Source of the DNA: Aspidapion aeneum
Lineage: Eukaryota; Arthropoda; Insecta; Coleoptera; Brentidae
Assembly (NCBI GenBank): GCA_963576565.1
Contig: OY755040.1
Coordinates: 27,923,203-27,987,202, forward strand
Direction: 5' to 3'
DNA: 64,000 bases
Program-made: the position numbers and the translations under genes
The notes under the pieces: model-generated
Database searches by the model: none
Told to the model about the DNA's origin: nothing
The model's input: only the letters and a program-made list of their open reading frames with translations
In this document: positions 34,265 to 44,976 of the stretch, piece by piece
Layout: every line of letters begins with the position of its first letter
Position numbering within the stretch: position 1 is the first letter of the stretch

Positions 34265-34890
34265 ATCTCTAAACAAATAAACAAAAAACTACACCAAGTA
34301 GCTGCTTGTTTGTAAAATGCTAAAATAAAATTGTTAAGGAAGTTTTTTTATCCCCTTTTCCATGCAATATAAATTTCTGCCCCCCCCCCAATTTTAAACG
34401 TCACCAGCTGCCACTGCCTGTTGGGTCTTTAGATCGGCACTGCACCCTGTATAGGTTAATTTTATATGTAATTAATTCGTTGTAAAACACTATTATTAGC
34501 TACAATGCTTCTATTAAGCGTCCGTAGCTACGATAATTAATAGGCTATGCAGTGATTGTTGTACAAAATTCAAAATGCTTGCGGCATCGCAATGAGCTCG
34601 CAAATGTAGTCAAGTTCGCCTATTTGGCAAACGTGGTTTGCAAATAATCGCCGCATTAGCTTTGGTTAAATCGGTAAAATTTGCAAGGGAGCTCCTAGAG
34701 CACACTTTGTGTCTAAGATACGGCATTAAATTGGACTTTCTTTATAAACACCATTACATTCTTATTTAAAGAATCCGTATCAATCGTCATAAATAACAAA
34801 AATAAATAGTCCAAGATCATAAATGGAAATGGAATAACTATCCAATGGCAAAAACGGAATTATTATTAACCGGACATCATACAAAAACTT
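34265..34890. other. Spacer between the inverted hAT fragments
   Basis: It holds a poly-C tract at 34380-34391 and AT-rich sequence. No coding content was recognised. Confidence 0.4.
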
Positions 34891-35589
34891 AACTTTTCAC
34901 TAAAGTGCTTGATATCACACATTCCCTTTGCCACCCGCGCAGGTTTTCTTCATGGATTGTTCATAAGAAGACAAATAAAGCAAAAAAAAGCATTTCTTTT
35001 GTCACAACCACACAACCAGTTTTCATCATATTATTTTTTTTATAAAATTTTCTATTATAAGTTTTTTTGGAACACCCCTCTGCATTATTTGCATTAAAAT
35101 TTTGGTTAATGTTTAGGTCCGGTCTATGTGGCCCTAAAAATGTTATTTGTAATCGAAGTTCATATGTCAACGTATTTAAATTTACACAGTTAATTATATA
35201 AGGGACGGTGTTTATTTCCATTTTGACAGCAAATGAAAACAAACAATGTACACGCGACCGGCAAGGCTTTTAACTACTTACCTACCACAAATCAAAACAA
35301 ATTCATACGTCTTTACTAAGGATAGAACCGGCAACGCGTAGGAAGGGCAACAAACGTTTTCGTACACATAAAACAAACATTCCTTCCGCCCTCACGCTTG
35401 AACACCCACCCATACACTGGAAAAAAAATGGGTGAAATAGAAATTTTGTCCCGTGCGGTGCTGCCGGCTTGTAATTATTTACACTAAAAAAGTTTACCCA
35501 ATTAATCACATTTTGTTAACCACAGACTAAGGAAAAGAACTATACATGTCATAAGTAAGGAAAGATTTAACTTTTTTTAAATAAATCTT
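34891..35589 (-). pseudogene. hAT transposase N-terminus with TTF-type zinc finger, right copy
   Basis: This is the inverted counterpart of 33356-34028. The minus-strand frame from 35242 reads MFSFAVKMEINTVPYIINCV, NLNTLTYELRLQITFLGPHR and PDLNINQNFNANNAEGC, then in another frame NWLCGCDKRNAFFCFICLL followed by ARVAKGMCDIKHFSEKL. The leader includes GATTTATTTAAAAAAAGTT and AATTACAAGCCGGCAGCACC, both shared with the left copy. Because leaders and coding parts are both inverted, the pair could be long terminal inverted repeats of one element or two independent copies. Frames are broken. Confidence 0.78.
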
Positions 35590-35591
35590 TA

Positions 35592-36826
35592 TGATAAACT
35601 ATGGGGGCTTGAAATTCGATAGCAAAATATTGGTCTGTTTAAATTCTTGCAACAGCTTTTTGAACCACCTTCCGATAAGCTACAAATTTTACATAACAGG
35701 TGTTAATCATAATGGCGAATCCAAAATGACAGACATTTATATCTAATAAATTTGGAACTTTGGGGTGTTTTAGGTCGCTGAATTTGAAATTGGAATTAAA
35801 TTTCAAAACAAGTAAAATGGCGATAATAATAATAATACATAAAATTTTGGTGACAAAATATTTATTTTTATACTATAGTTTGTTTTAAAATGTCAAGCAA
35901 AAACTTTGTGACTTAAAATTCTAAAAACTCAAGAATTAATTTAATGTACCTCTATTTCCTTCTTGTTACGGTAATTTACAAAGTATACAGGTTTCAAGTT
36001 TAAAATAAACCCGAGTGACACCGTTTAAGACGCTTACACTGGGTGTTTTTGAAGGTTTTTTTGTAATTAAAAGAGTGATACGCACTTATGATTTTCCACT
36101 AGAAATTTTTCTTCCAAAACTGAAACAAATAATTTGTTTTTCTTGAGTGAAATTTCGTATTTTGGACATTTTAAAAAACTTCCTTATGGAAACTTGACAA
36201 AAAACAGTATATTTTTTTTTTTTTATTTACTTAATACTTCAACATTAACTTTTAACGTTAATTGCGCAACGTTCCTACTGTTATTCCAAAAAATACTTTA
36301 TAATAGTTACAAAGCACTCGCGGATCACCCAAGGGTACCCTGTGGTACACTTGTACAAAGGTGTATTCAGAAGGGCTTTTTTAGGAAAGGGGATTAAAAA
36401 ATGGCTCCTTCCCCTACTGCATTGGTATTCTTAAAATTTACAAGTTAAAACGTTTAGGCAAATCATTTTTTTATCGGCTTATCGGTTAAAATAATTTAGC
36501 TAGCTAAATTCCATTTCAATTTTTTGAGAAATCACATCAATCAATTTTTAAATTAAGAAATAATCTCGGTCGTTTAGCAGTTAAAATATTTTCGGAAATA
36601 ATTTGAAAATTTGTTTGAAGCTAATTTTTAAGAAAAGCATCCGTAGCACCAGAATATATCCCTATCATTGAAGAAGACGAGCATGTAATTATTTAAAAAT
36701 TTCAATAGCGGGAACAAAAGAACATATTAAAAAATTATTCGTTATGCTTTTTTAGACGCCATTTTGTTTTAGACAGACTCTTTTTAACAAAATAACCGAC
36801 CATTTAGATATTATATATCAGTGGCG
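35592..36826. other. No gene recognised
   Basis: AT-rich DNA. The 87-codon frame at 36134-36397 is unrecognised. Confidence 0.4.
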
Positions 36827-36965
36827 AAGCCGTGGTATGTTTTGGGGAGGGGTCGAGGCTTTTGGGGGGGCCGAGGCTTCATAATTTCGTATTTTATGCT
36901 ACTTTATCTGTTTATTCATGAAATATGTGGAAAATATTTTAAAAAATCCTAGGCTTGGGTGCCCG
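36827..36965 (+). repeat. CAGTGGCG-type repeat fragment
   Basis: It begins CAGTGGCGAAGCCGTGG, with GGGGCCGAGGCTTCATAA and ATCCTAGGCTTGGGTG following. The same blocks occur inverted at 63066-63246, ending GCGCCACTG, so this is a dispersed family with a hAT-like end. Confidence 0.6.
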
Positions 36966-37274
36966 CATGATATTATAATTTTTATTTAACAAAAAATTAC
37001 TGGTACCCTTCTTTAAGGGAGGCCACTGCTTTGAAACGTTATCACTGTCGTGTTTTTTTTAATAAACCTCATCATTATCCAGATTTTCCAGTTCATAATT
37101 TTATACGGCGCGACCGAGGCGTGAGTGACAACGATGGTGAAAACGGTTTTTTATGAGCATAAAAGATGTCTTTAAAAAGACAGTATTAACATTGGCCTTT
37201 GTAGAATTTTTATTTATATTTCCCTTTTTTTACCCGATCAAAAGAAAAACAAGCAGTTTCCAAGGGCATATCCA
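36966..37274. other. No gene recognised
   Basis: AT-rich DNA with no feature. Confidence 0.4.
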
Positions 37275-37478
37275 GCAGTGGCGGCTCGTGAGGTAGTGCC
37301 ATGGAGGCACTGCCCTACTGTTTTTTTTTCTGCAAAAACACGTTCTTTTTAGTTTAAAAACATCTTTATTGGTTTTTATTTTATTTTATGCATTTCTTTG
37401 TCATTTATATATTGTATGAAATTTGGTAGCCTTGTGTAATGCAGTTGATCACAATCCAACTCGATGCGACACCGACGG

Positions 37479-37870
37479 CAGCGGCGTAGCGCGGGGGGGG
37501 GGGGGTTCGTCGCCCCCCCCCCCGCCCGGAGGGTAGTGGCGCCCCATTGGTGGTCGAAGCGCCCCCAGCTTTATTAAGTCGGGCCGGCAACGGTCAGTTG
37601 AGTGGGCGCCAAAGGAAACTAACGACATGAAGACCTTTTTTTTTTTGGTTGCAAGATTTGTGAGATGCGCCCTTGTGACCTGTCGGCCGCCCCCTCACAT
37701 ATGATGTTGTGACCTGTCGGCCGCCCCCTCACACATGATGTTGTGACCTGTCGCCCGCCCCCTCACACATGATGACCTTTTTTTTTTGGTCGCATGATTT
37801 TTTTTCAGTTTTCAGAGGCGCCCTTTTTAGCGGTCGCCCCCCCCGCCCTTTCGGGCACGCTACGCCGCTG
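37479..37870. mobile_element. hAT MITE, 392 bp, nested
   Basis: The ends CAGCGGCGTAGCG and CGCTACGCCGCTG are an exact 13-bp inverted repeat. ACCGACGG is duplicated on both sides (37471-37478 and 37871-37878), 8 bp as expected for hAT. The interior is GC-rich with a poly-G/poly-C stretch (37490-37522) and three tandem 34-bp units at 37673-37774. It splits the CAGTGGCGGCTCG repeat. Short frames on both strands are incidental. Confidence 0.93.
37673..37774 (+). repeat. Three 34-bp tandem units
   Basis: Each unit starts TTGTGACCTGTCG and ends CACATGATG or CATATGATG, at 37673, 37707 and 37741. The units differ at only a few positions. Confidence 0.95.
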
Positions 37871-38040
37871 ACCGACGGCGACGCGATGAATGGGCCACTG
37901 AAACCCAAAGCAGCGTCGAACCCGCTGCCACTTTTTTCTTGGCTCCTTCGAATAGAGATAGATTTTATCTGCAGCCCATATGAACGACAGCGTTGTTTAA
38001 ATGAGGACAATGTTTTGCATTTTAGCATTGTTTAAATAGG

Positions 38041-38455
38041 AAAAATCAGGCCATCAGTTTACTTACATACAGGCGTATTACCCGCATTGTTTTTGTGCCT
38101 GAAGCATGTTTTAATTTACGCAGAATTTTTTGATAAATTCATGACGGAATTCGGGTGGGCATGGGTGAGTTTCTTTAAAAAAAAATAGAATTAGGAACCC
38201 CAAACATACTATGTATGTTTTTTAATGACTTATGGGTAAACATTTGGGAGCAACACCCCGAATTTTTTTTATTGGTTCAAATTTCTAACTATGTTGTAAT
38301 GACCCATGCCGCCGCTGATATCCAAAACAGTTGGGGAATAGATAGCTTTTAAACCAGTCCGCAGTTTGATGGGGACACCATGGGGATCTGTCAGTCAGCC
38401 ATTTTATGGTTGTCTTTCCCTCAACTCTTCATTAACTTTTTTGCATACTATAAGC
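38041..38455. other. No gene recognised
   Basis: Spacer between the two related repeats. Confidence 0.4.
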
Positions 38456-38815
38456 AGTAGCGGCTCGTCGGTTAGTGCTACGGAGCCATGGCACTACCTT
38501 ATTTTTCTACAAAAACATGTTTTATTAATTTTTAAAACATCTTATTATGTTTGTTGTTTTATGCATTTCTTTTTATGATATAAAATATGATAAAGCCTGT
38601 GCAATGCAGTAGATCACACTCCGAATCGATAATGTGCGACGCCTGGCTGGCCCGTTGCCTGCCGTTGAAACGCAGAGTAACTAGGAGGTGGAATGTGTGC
38701 CGCTTATCTGCTGACGCCGTCGAAAAGAGCGAGATTTTTACCAGTAGCCTATATGAACAGAGTTGGACAATTTTTACATTGTTTAGTGAAAAGAATTAAA
38801 GAACCTCACGAGGGT
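38456..38815 (+). repeat. CAGTGGCGGCTCG repeat, copy 2
   Basis: It starts CAGTAGCGGCTCGTCGG and keeps ATGGCACTAC, TTTTATGCATTTCTTT, GTGCAATGCAGTAGATCACA, TATATGAACAGAGTTGG and ACATTGTTTA in the same order as copy 1. It ends near ACCTCACGAG, whose complement resembles the start, so the element is probably nearly complete. The 70-codon frames here are incidental. Confidence 0.7.
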
Positions 38816-38819
38816 AGGT

Positions 38820-39719
38820 CGGTTGGTTGAAACACGCTCAGCTGATTAAACCGCGACAGTTTTCTGCAGTTTCTCAAAGACACGCAAATTCAAGTTGTGA
38901 CTTTATAGCTAGAACGAATCGGCCCGAGGCAGGTAGTAGGAAACATCATTAGTTATCTGATCGGTTTAATAAATACCTATGATACACAACCGAAAACTTG
39001 ACTTTAATGGCCTTTCCAGGTTTATTTTCATTAATTTATTTTTATGCAGATCCCCAAATAAGTTCCTTTGTTTCTTTACTGGATAGTGGATACTGTTTTA
39101 TATCCTTCTTTGAGTTGCATAATTTAGGATACGTTACGCTCGAAACAGATATAAAAGTTATGCGGTAATAAAAAAATCATTTTAGATCAAATATTAAAAT
39201 CATAATTTTACCTATTTGCAGCGTCTGCAGTAAAAAGTGAGTTTTACAGAAAAATTGACGTTTATGAAATATGATAAACCTGCAGATATTAGAATTTTTT
39301 GGCAAAACTTGTCAAAACTTTTATAACCACAATCGTTAACTTTCGGTAGCTTCACACACTGAAATCTAGTTAAAATATACGTGCAGTTGTTGTGACGGTG
39401 TCGTATTGATTACGCAAAATTCAGATTAAATTCTGTCGCTTTTTTCTAACTAAAGTTATCCAAAATTTGTTAATTTTAAACAATCTCTGTAAATACAGCA
39501 AAAAAACTTTTATGTTGCAAACTTACCACAGAAAGAAGCTTGTCAAGCATTTCTTTTATGCTCCAAATCAGATACCTACACTCTTCTTTTCGCACCATTA
39601 TCCTTATCTTTATCTGTAATATTATCGCACACATTTTTCTTTAGTCCTTTCTGTCCTTTCTGTGTTGGACAAATTTATGTAGATTCAGCAGAAAAATCTT
39701 TTTACATTGTTTGTAAAGC
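38820..39719. other. No gene recognised
   Basis: AT-rich DNA without features. Confidence 0.4.
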
Positions 39720-39721
39720 TA

Positions 39722-39874
39722 GGATTCCTTCCACCGTCGCTTACGACTAAGTCGCATCGAACTATTTGTCTATCTTTGGTTGTAAACAGATACCATAAAG
39801 ACTTATCTCTTTCCATCGAGTGGTAGAAAAATTAGTCGCAGCGACTTAGTGGTGAGCGACTGTGGAGGGAATCT
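39722..39874. mobile_element. Small palindromic MITE, 153 bp
   Basis: GGATTCCTTCCACCGTCGCT at the left pairs with AGCGACTGTGGAGGGAATCT at the right, continuing into the ACTAAGTCGC / GCGACTTAGT arms. TA flanks both ends (39720-39721 and 39875-39876). A TA target fits Tc1/mariner-type mobilisation. Confidence 0.82.
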
Positions 39875-40365
39875 TAGATTAAGGTATGTAATAGGACCAT
39901 TTGCAGCCATTGTACTAATTCTGGCCAATATCATTTTGAAGTGTAAAATTAAAATATTTAAAAAATAAGTTTACGCTACTACTAAAATATCCTGACCTAA
40001 CAGAAGCTAAAAGTTTTAGCTTTTGTAGTGGGAGTAGGTTTTAATTTTTTTAAACTCTTTTTGTACAAATGTTAAGGAATCTTTGCAAAAATGCTCCGTT
40101 TTTAACAAAAGTGAAACCAACTGAATCAAATAAAAAACTTTAGAACTGTAAAAAAAGCTTTAAAAAAATTGGAATGCCCTTATTAAGTTACTGTGATTTC
40201 AGAATTGTTAGGGCCAGAACTTTGCAGAAATGCACCGTTTTCAAGAAATGTTCGAAAAACTGCTTGAAACAAAAAACATAAATAAGGGATAAATCAGTAT
40301 TAATTATAAACACACCCTGCGGCAAAGAACTTTTAAAATATTCCACAACTGTCCAACTTGATTTA

Positions 40366-40560
40366 AACTAAACCAACCTAAAGTTACCTGACCTAACGTA
40401 GCCTTACTGGCTTGACCTGACTTTATCTGACCTGATCTTACATAACCTATGTAAACTTTATCCGTGTGGTAGGTGAAATTAGCTTGGGTGAAATAAGTCA
40501 GCTTGGTTTAGGTTGGGTAACAACAGGTTGGTTCAGGTAAGTTTAGGTTAAAATATGTTT
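40366..40560. repeat. Strand-switching CCTAA-like / TTAGG-like degenerate tract
   Basis: The left half is rich in ACCTAACC, CCTGACCTAAC and CTTGACCTGA. After about 40470 the same motif appears on the other strand as GGTTTAGGTTGGG and CAGGTTGGTTCAGGT. The tract forms a loose inverted repeat. Confidence 0.55.
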
Positions 40561-40599
40561 TGTGTGGCAATGATTCCGTTGCGCCAAATTTAGAAAAAA

Positions 40600-40720
40600 A
40601 ATAAACCTGCGGTTTTTTTAATGCTGTCTGTATTTATTCCTGTCGACGCGTTTCGGTTTAAACACCATAATCATGAGGGTTTTCAAAGTGTAGGAAATAA
40701 AAATTATAGCCAATGCCCAA
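40600..40720 (-). repeat. Penelope-like terminus with decayed hammerhead core
   Basis: On the minus strand it reads CTCATGATTATGGTGTTTAA, then ACCGAAACGCGTCGACAGG and AATAAATACAGACAGC. GAAACGCGUC with a self-complementary CGCG is the stem III and cleavage block of the hammerheads known in Penelope-like elements. The CUGANGA box has one change (CTCATGA). No reverse transcriptase is adjacent, so this is an isolated end. Confidence 0.6.
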
Positions 40721-41195
40721 AAATGTGTGCTACTATGTTAGCTTTAGTCGAGCAATAGACAGAGAAAAGAAGAGAAAGATTTACATTAATCGTAAATAAA
40801 GTGATAAAATATTTAATTGCTTATTATTTACAGTGTTAGAAGAACCTCGGTTTGAATCTAAATTAAAGAAAAAATTTAAAAATTATATTTTTAAAACTTG
40901 TGAAATTAAAAAAAGAGAATGGGCTATGTTTGATTAAACTATCTTGCTTTTCTATTGCTAAAAAAGTTTTGTGTGAAGTCTTTACTTCGACGCTCCTCTT
41001 TGTATGTTCGCAGTTTCAATTGAGACGGCCCGCGCGGCGCCTTGGTAGGAGCCCCTCTTGTTTTCCATGTGCAAACTCTGTGTTGCTTTTTATTAATATC
41101 GCATTGTACTAATGGAGAGGTCCCAAGAAAATTTAGATCTTAGCTTTTTAGAGTAATTAAGGAATGTACTTCTTGGGGGCAACCCTGTTATTGTT
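40721..41195. other. Possible LINE 3-prime end leading into the AAAT array
   Basis: A GC-richer patch (AGACGGCCCGCGCGGCGCC at 41019) is followed by AATGGAGAGGTCCCAAGAAA and CCCTGTTATTGTTCCTAAAT, then the TAAA array. Several insect non-LTR elements and SINEs end in a TAAA tail, but no coding part is recognisable. The 70-codon frame at 40900 has no motif. Confidence 0.35.
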
Positions 41196-41792
<597 letters not shown>

Positions 41793-42043
41793 CTAAAATT
41801 CAATGGAGCTAATCGAGGCCTTCATTTCCAAGCTTGCCATTAAGAAAGCCGCACTACTTGTTACCAAAATTGCGCGACGGAGACATGATCAACACTTAGG
41901 GCCGATTTCTCATTAGCGAGTCACCTAGCGGTTAATTATAGCTCGAGGTTAAACGTGTTACCATCTCGGCTTAGCTCTAACTCTTGGTGTAACCTTGAGT
42001 TAAATTGAGCCACGAGTGAAAGGGCGGGCTTAGCGATTTGATA

Positions 42044-42259
42044 ATGGAAGTTTTCCAGGGAGTAAGCAAAGGGGACGAAGACTTTTTTAACTTTGCTAAA
42101 AACCAAAGAAGGCCTTAGATAATTCGACCAAGATCTATTCCGTTCGAAATGTTTAATGAAGAAGACTTTACAAAATTTAAATTAGGCAAAGAGACTGTCC
42201 TTTACATTATCGAACAAATTGAAGAAGCCCTGGAGCACCCTACTGAGGTATTAAGATAA
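42044..42259 (+). pseudogene. Harbinger transposase N-terminal fragment
   Basis: It starts MEVFQGVSKGDEDFFNFAKN, then QRRP and an in-frame TAG at 42116-42118. It resumes IIRPRSIPFEMFNEEDFTKF, then KLGKETVLYIIEQIEEALEHPT. The RxRLSKETVLxLLExIxxxLExPT-like block is the conserved N-terminal helix region of HARBI1-like transposases. The frame ends at 42259 right where a repeated 12-mer begins. It lacks the DDE domain and the stop is internal, so it is not functional. Confidence 0.8.
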
Positions 42260-42264
42260 AGTCA

Positions 42265-42654
42265 AACAAGTTTCGTGGCTAATCGGGCAAAAAGGAGTTT
42301 TTGTTTCTCTCATATTTTTCCGTGGGTAGCCTGAAAGCTTAACCTCACGGGGGTCCAAGATCTAATGGACACCTAATAAGTGTTGACAGTTAACTGTTTC
42401 GTTCTTATGGGACTCCTCAGAACACTGCTGGTCAATGTGACAAATCTTGCGAAGTTAATTAGAAAATCGCAAAATTTGTCACACTGACCAGCAGTGTTCT
42501 GAGGGGTCCCATAAGGACGAAACAGTTAACTGTCAACACTTATTAGGCGTCCATTAGATCTTGGACCCCCGTGAGGTTAAGCTTTCAGGCTGCCCACGGA
42601 AAAATATGAGAGAAATAAAAATTCCTTTTTGCCCGATTAGCCACGAAACTTGTT
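42265..42654. mobile_element. Near-perfect hairpin element, 188-bp arms
   Basis: The left arm 42265-42452 and right arm 42467-42654 pair almost completely around a 14-bp loop. They include AACAAGTTTCGTGGCTAATC and its complement at the ends. The 12-mer ATTAAGATAAAG occurs at 42250-42261 and 42691-42702, compatible with a target duplication, but then 36 unpaired bp would belong to the right end. No coding content. Confidence 0.9.
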
Positions 42655-43061
42655 AGATTTTTAAATTCACGGGTACGAAATTCCACGTTTATTAAGATAA
42701 AGATTTTTTAAATTCTGAAATGTTGCTGTATTTTCTAAAACTATTTGAAAACATTTTTGCACACACAAGGACAGGCTGAAAATGAGATTTTACACACAAA
42801 GTACTGGTGTAATAAACATAATATAGAACCAGAAAAAACACTAAAATCTTTGTGGTTATGAAACCTTTGCCATCATGTGACTGCTTTCGACCAATCAAAA
42901 ATATGGTGAAATTGGCAACATAGTAAAAAGTGCTACCAACGCAGGGTTTTTTAAGTCCACCCACAGTGGCTTCTGGAGAAACAGAACGACGACTTAATCC
43001 TAGGTTAGAATTTACTTGGCTAACCCCCCACAGTTACTCGCAATTGAGAAACCGGCCCTAA

Positions 43062-44930
43062 ATGTTTTTAATGCACGTAAGCGGGTTTTCTCGGGATCGT
43101 GGAAAGTTCGTTTAAATGTATTTCGACCAGGGGAGCACAAAATGCGCGCCAGTGGTGCAAACGTAACGCGTTCGCGCACTTTTACACGAGAGTTCACGAG
43201 CACGCTTAGAGCCGTGATTGATCTTTGTGACACGTTAACACTAACTAATAATAATTCAGTATCAGTTACTGTAACGGCTCGCTTACAGTATCCGCTCGCC
43301 CATGGGTACGCGGTTTTACAAAATATAGAGGAAATGTGTAATTTTTTAGAAGGCGATCGCAATGCCTAGGCTGCGGGGAATACTGAACTTGATAACTTAT
43401 TATTTGGTCAATGTTTCAAATTTATGTAATTATCATTCAAAGCAAGAACATCTTCTGAGTTAAATGCTTAATTAATTTTAGACAAATTTTAAGTAAAATT
43501 TTGTTTAGTTGTAAAATAAATACTCAAAACTTTTGAGTGTAGTCTTAACATTTTTCGGAGATCGCAGTGAAAACAATAATAATTGTTCAATATACATAAA
43601 AATTTGTAGTAGCCAAGCGCTTTACTACGGCAGGTCTAACACAAACAATTTAGATATTGTACGACAAACAAAATTAGTATTGGCGTATGTCGATGTCGCT
43701 ATCTATATTTTCGGAAAAAAAATACGACTCATACTTCCGTGACTATAAAGAACTTTAACTTAAATGGATTTGATCAAATTTGTAACAGGGCGTAGCAACC
43801 CGTACAAGCATAATTCCCCTTTGTTCACATAAATAAAAATATATATAACCCTATAAATTTTGCATTTACACTTCTTTCCTATCTCTTATAGGAACCGCAG
43901 TAGATTTTTGTTGAAATATGCAGGGTGTTCCAACTAAAAGGTAACAGACGTGTTTTTTGGTATTTTTTGTGTGAATTTGGAGAAACGCTCGGACACGTCG
44001 ATTTTGTTTGCGAGGGGGCACCTTTTGGCTATCTTGAAATTTAACTTACACTTTAATGAGATATATATTAAACTGTGTGCTGGGTAATTTTTCAAAAAAT
44101 TATTGACGACCACTACATTCAGTTCATTGAATGTGTAAACCATCTCACTTATTCACAAAATCACTTGTTTCTTTTTAATAAATTATTGTGAAATGTTTTA
44201 TATTGAAAATTTTTCTTCAGATAACTCTAGCGAGTGTTTTTGTGGAGAAAAACTATTGTCAAAGCTTGAAAAAATTAGTTTAAGGGCATATAAAGTTTTT
44301 TTAAATAATTTTATTAAAAAGCACAATGATTTATGTCTGCGAATAAATCTTTGGATAAGAACTCAGACAAAGATGATGACACTCAAAGAAAAATTAAAAA
44401 ACTAAAAGTTTAGGTTTGATATGTCCAATTTTGAAAGACTTGTATAGATTTAAAGTTACTAACGATATTATGTACCTAATATATGTACCTGAAGATATTA
44501 GAGTGCAAATTTTGTATAATTTTTTATTTTATAGATTCAGCAAAATATTTTTTTCAAATTTTGCCTATAAATGAACAAAAATTTTTTGTTAATTTATTTA
44601 AATTGTGTAAAAACATATAATATATTAAGCAATACAATAAGAATCCTGGGACTCCTAAGATCACGTGACCGCCGACTTGCTTATAACGTGCCATGGCCGG
44701 TCTTTATCGTTGGCTGCGGTCCGTACCCCAAGGTTTGAGGAACTCGCTTATAGTGCGAAAGTCTTTTGCTCGGACATAGAAAACCAATCAGAGAGCGAGA
44801 CATAGCAAAACACCGAGATCGTCGAACTCAGTGAGCTTTTATCTACACTAGAACTTGATCAGCCTCGGTGTGCATCCCCGCAGATCTACGGTTGAAGGGG
44901 CTAGGAAAAGTTTCCTCCCAGATCTCAAAA
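43062..44930. other. No confident gene; GC-richer patch at 43062-43370
   Basis: The patch 43062-43370 has open frames of about 116 codons on both strands and many CpG, which points to composition rather than coding. A second GC-richer patch at 44640-44900 (CACGTGACCGCCGAC, CAGATCTACGGTTGAAGGGG) might be an LTR or promoter, but I could not define ends. The rest is AT-rich. Confidence 0.3.
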
Positions 44931-44976
44931 TATATTTAGTGTTGACTCACAGAATACACCTTCTGGTCAGGCTCTA

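Larger units (their letters stand above)
37275..38036 (+). repeat. CAGTGGCGGCTCG repeat, copy 1, interrupted by a hAT MITE
   Basis: It starts CAGTGGCGGCTCGTGAGG, with the AGTGCCATGGAGGCACTG stem, and continues TTTTATGCATTTCTTT, GTGTAATGCAGTTGATCACA. After the MITE come GACGGCGACGCGATG, CATATGAACGACAG and GCATTGTTTAA. The same order of blocks, without the MITE, makes copy 2 at 38456-38815. The CAGTGGCG start suggests a hAT-derived MITE. Confidence 0.72.
41899..43058 (+). mobile_element. PIF/Harbinger element, deleted and interrupted
   Basis: The left end GGGCCGATTTCTCATTAGCG and right end CGCAATTGAGAAACCGGCCC are inverted repeats that extend to ACT/AGT (23 bp, few mismatches). TTA precedes and TAA follows the element, the triplet expected for PIF/Harbinger. 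Inside, an N-terminal transposase fragment (42044-42259) is cut off by a hairpin insertion. The right part (42703-43058) is non-coding and AT-rich. The DDE part of the transposase is absent. Confidence 0.82.

Noticed and set aside
43012..43369. Overlapping frames of 116 and 117 codons on opposite strands
   Set aside because: The patch is GC-richer, so stops are rare on both strands. Neither translation shows a domain or coding asymmetry.
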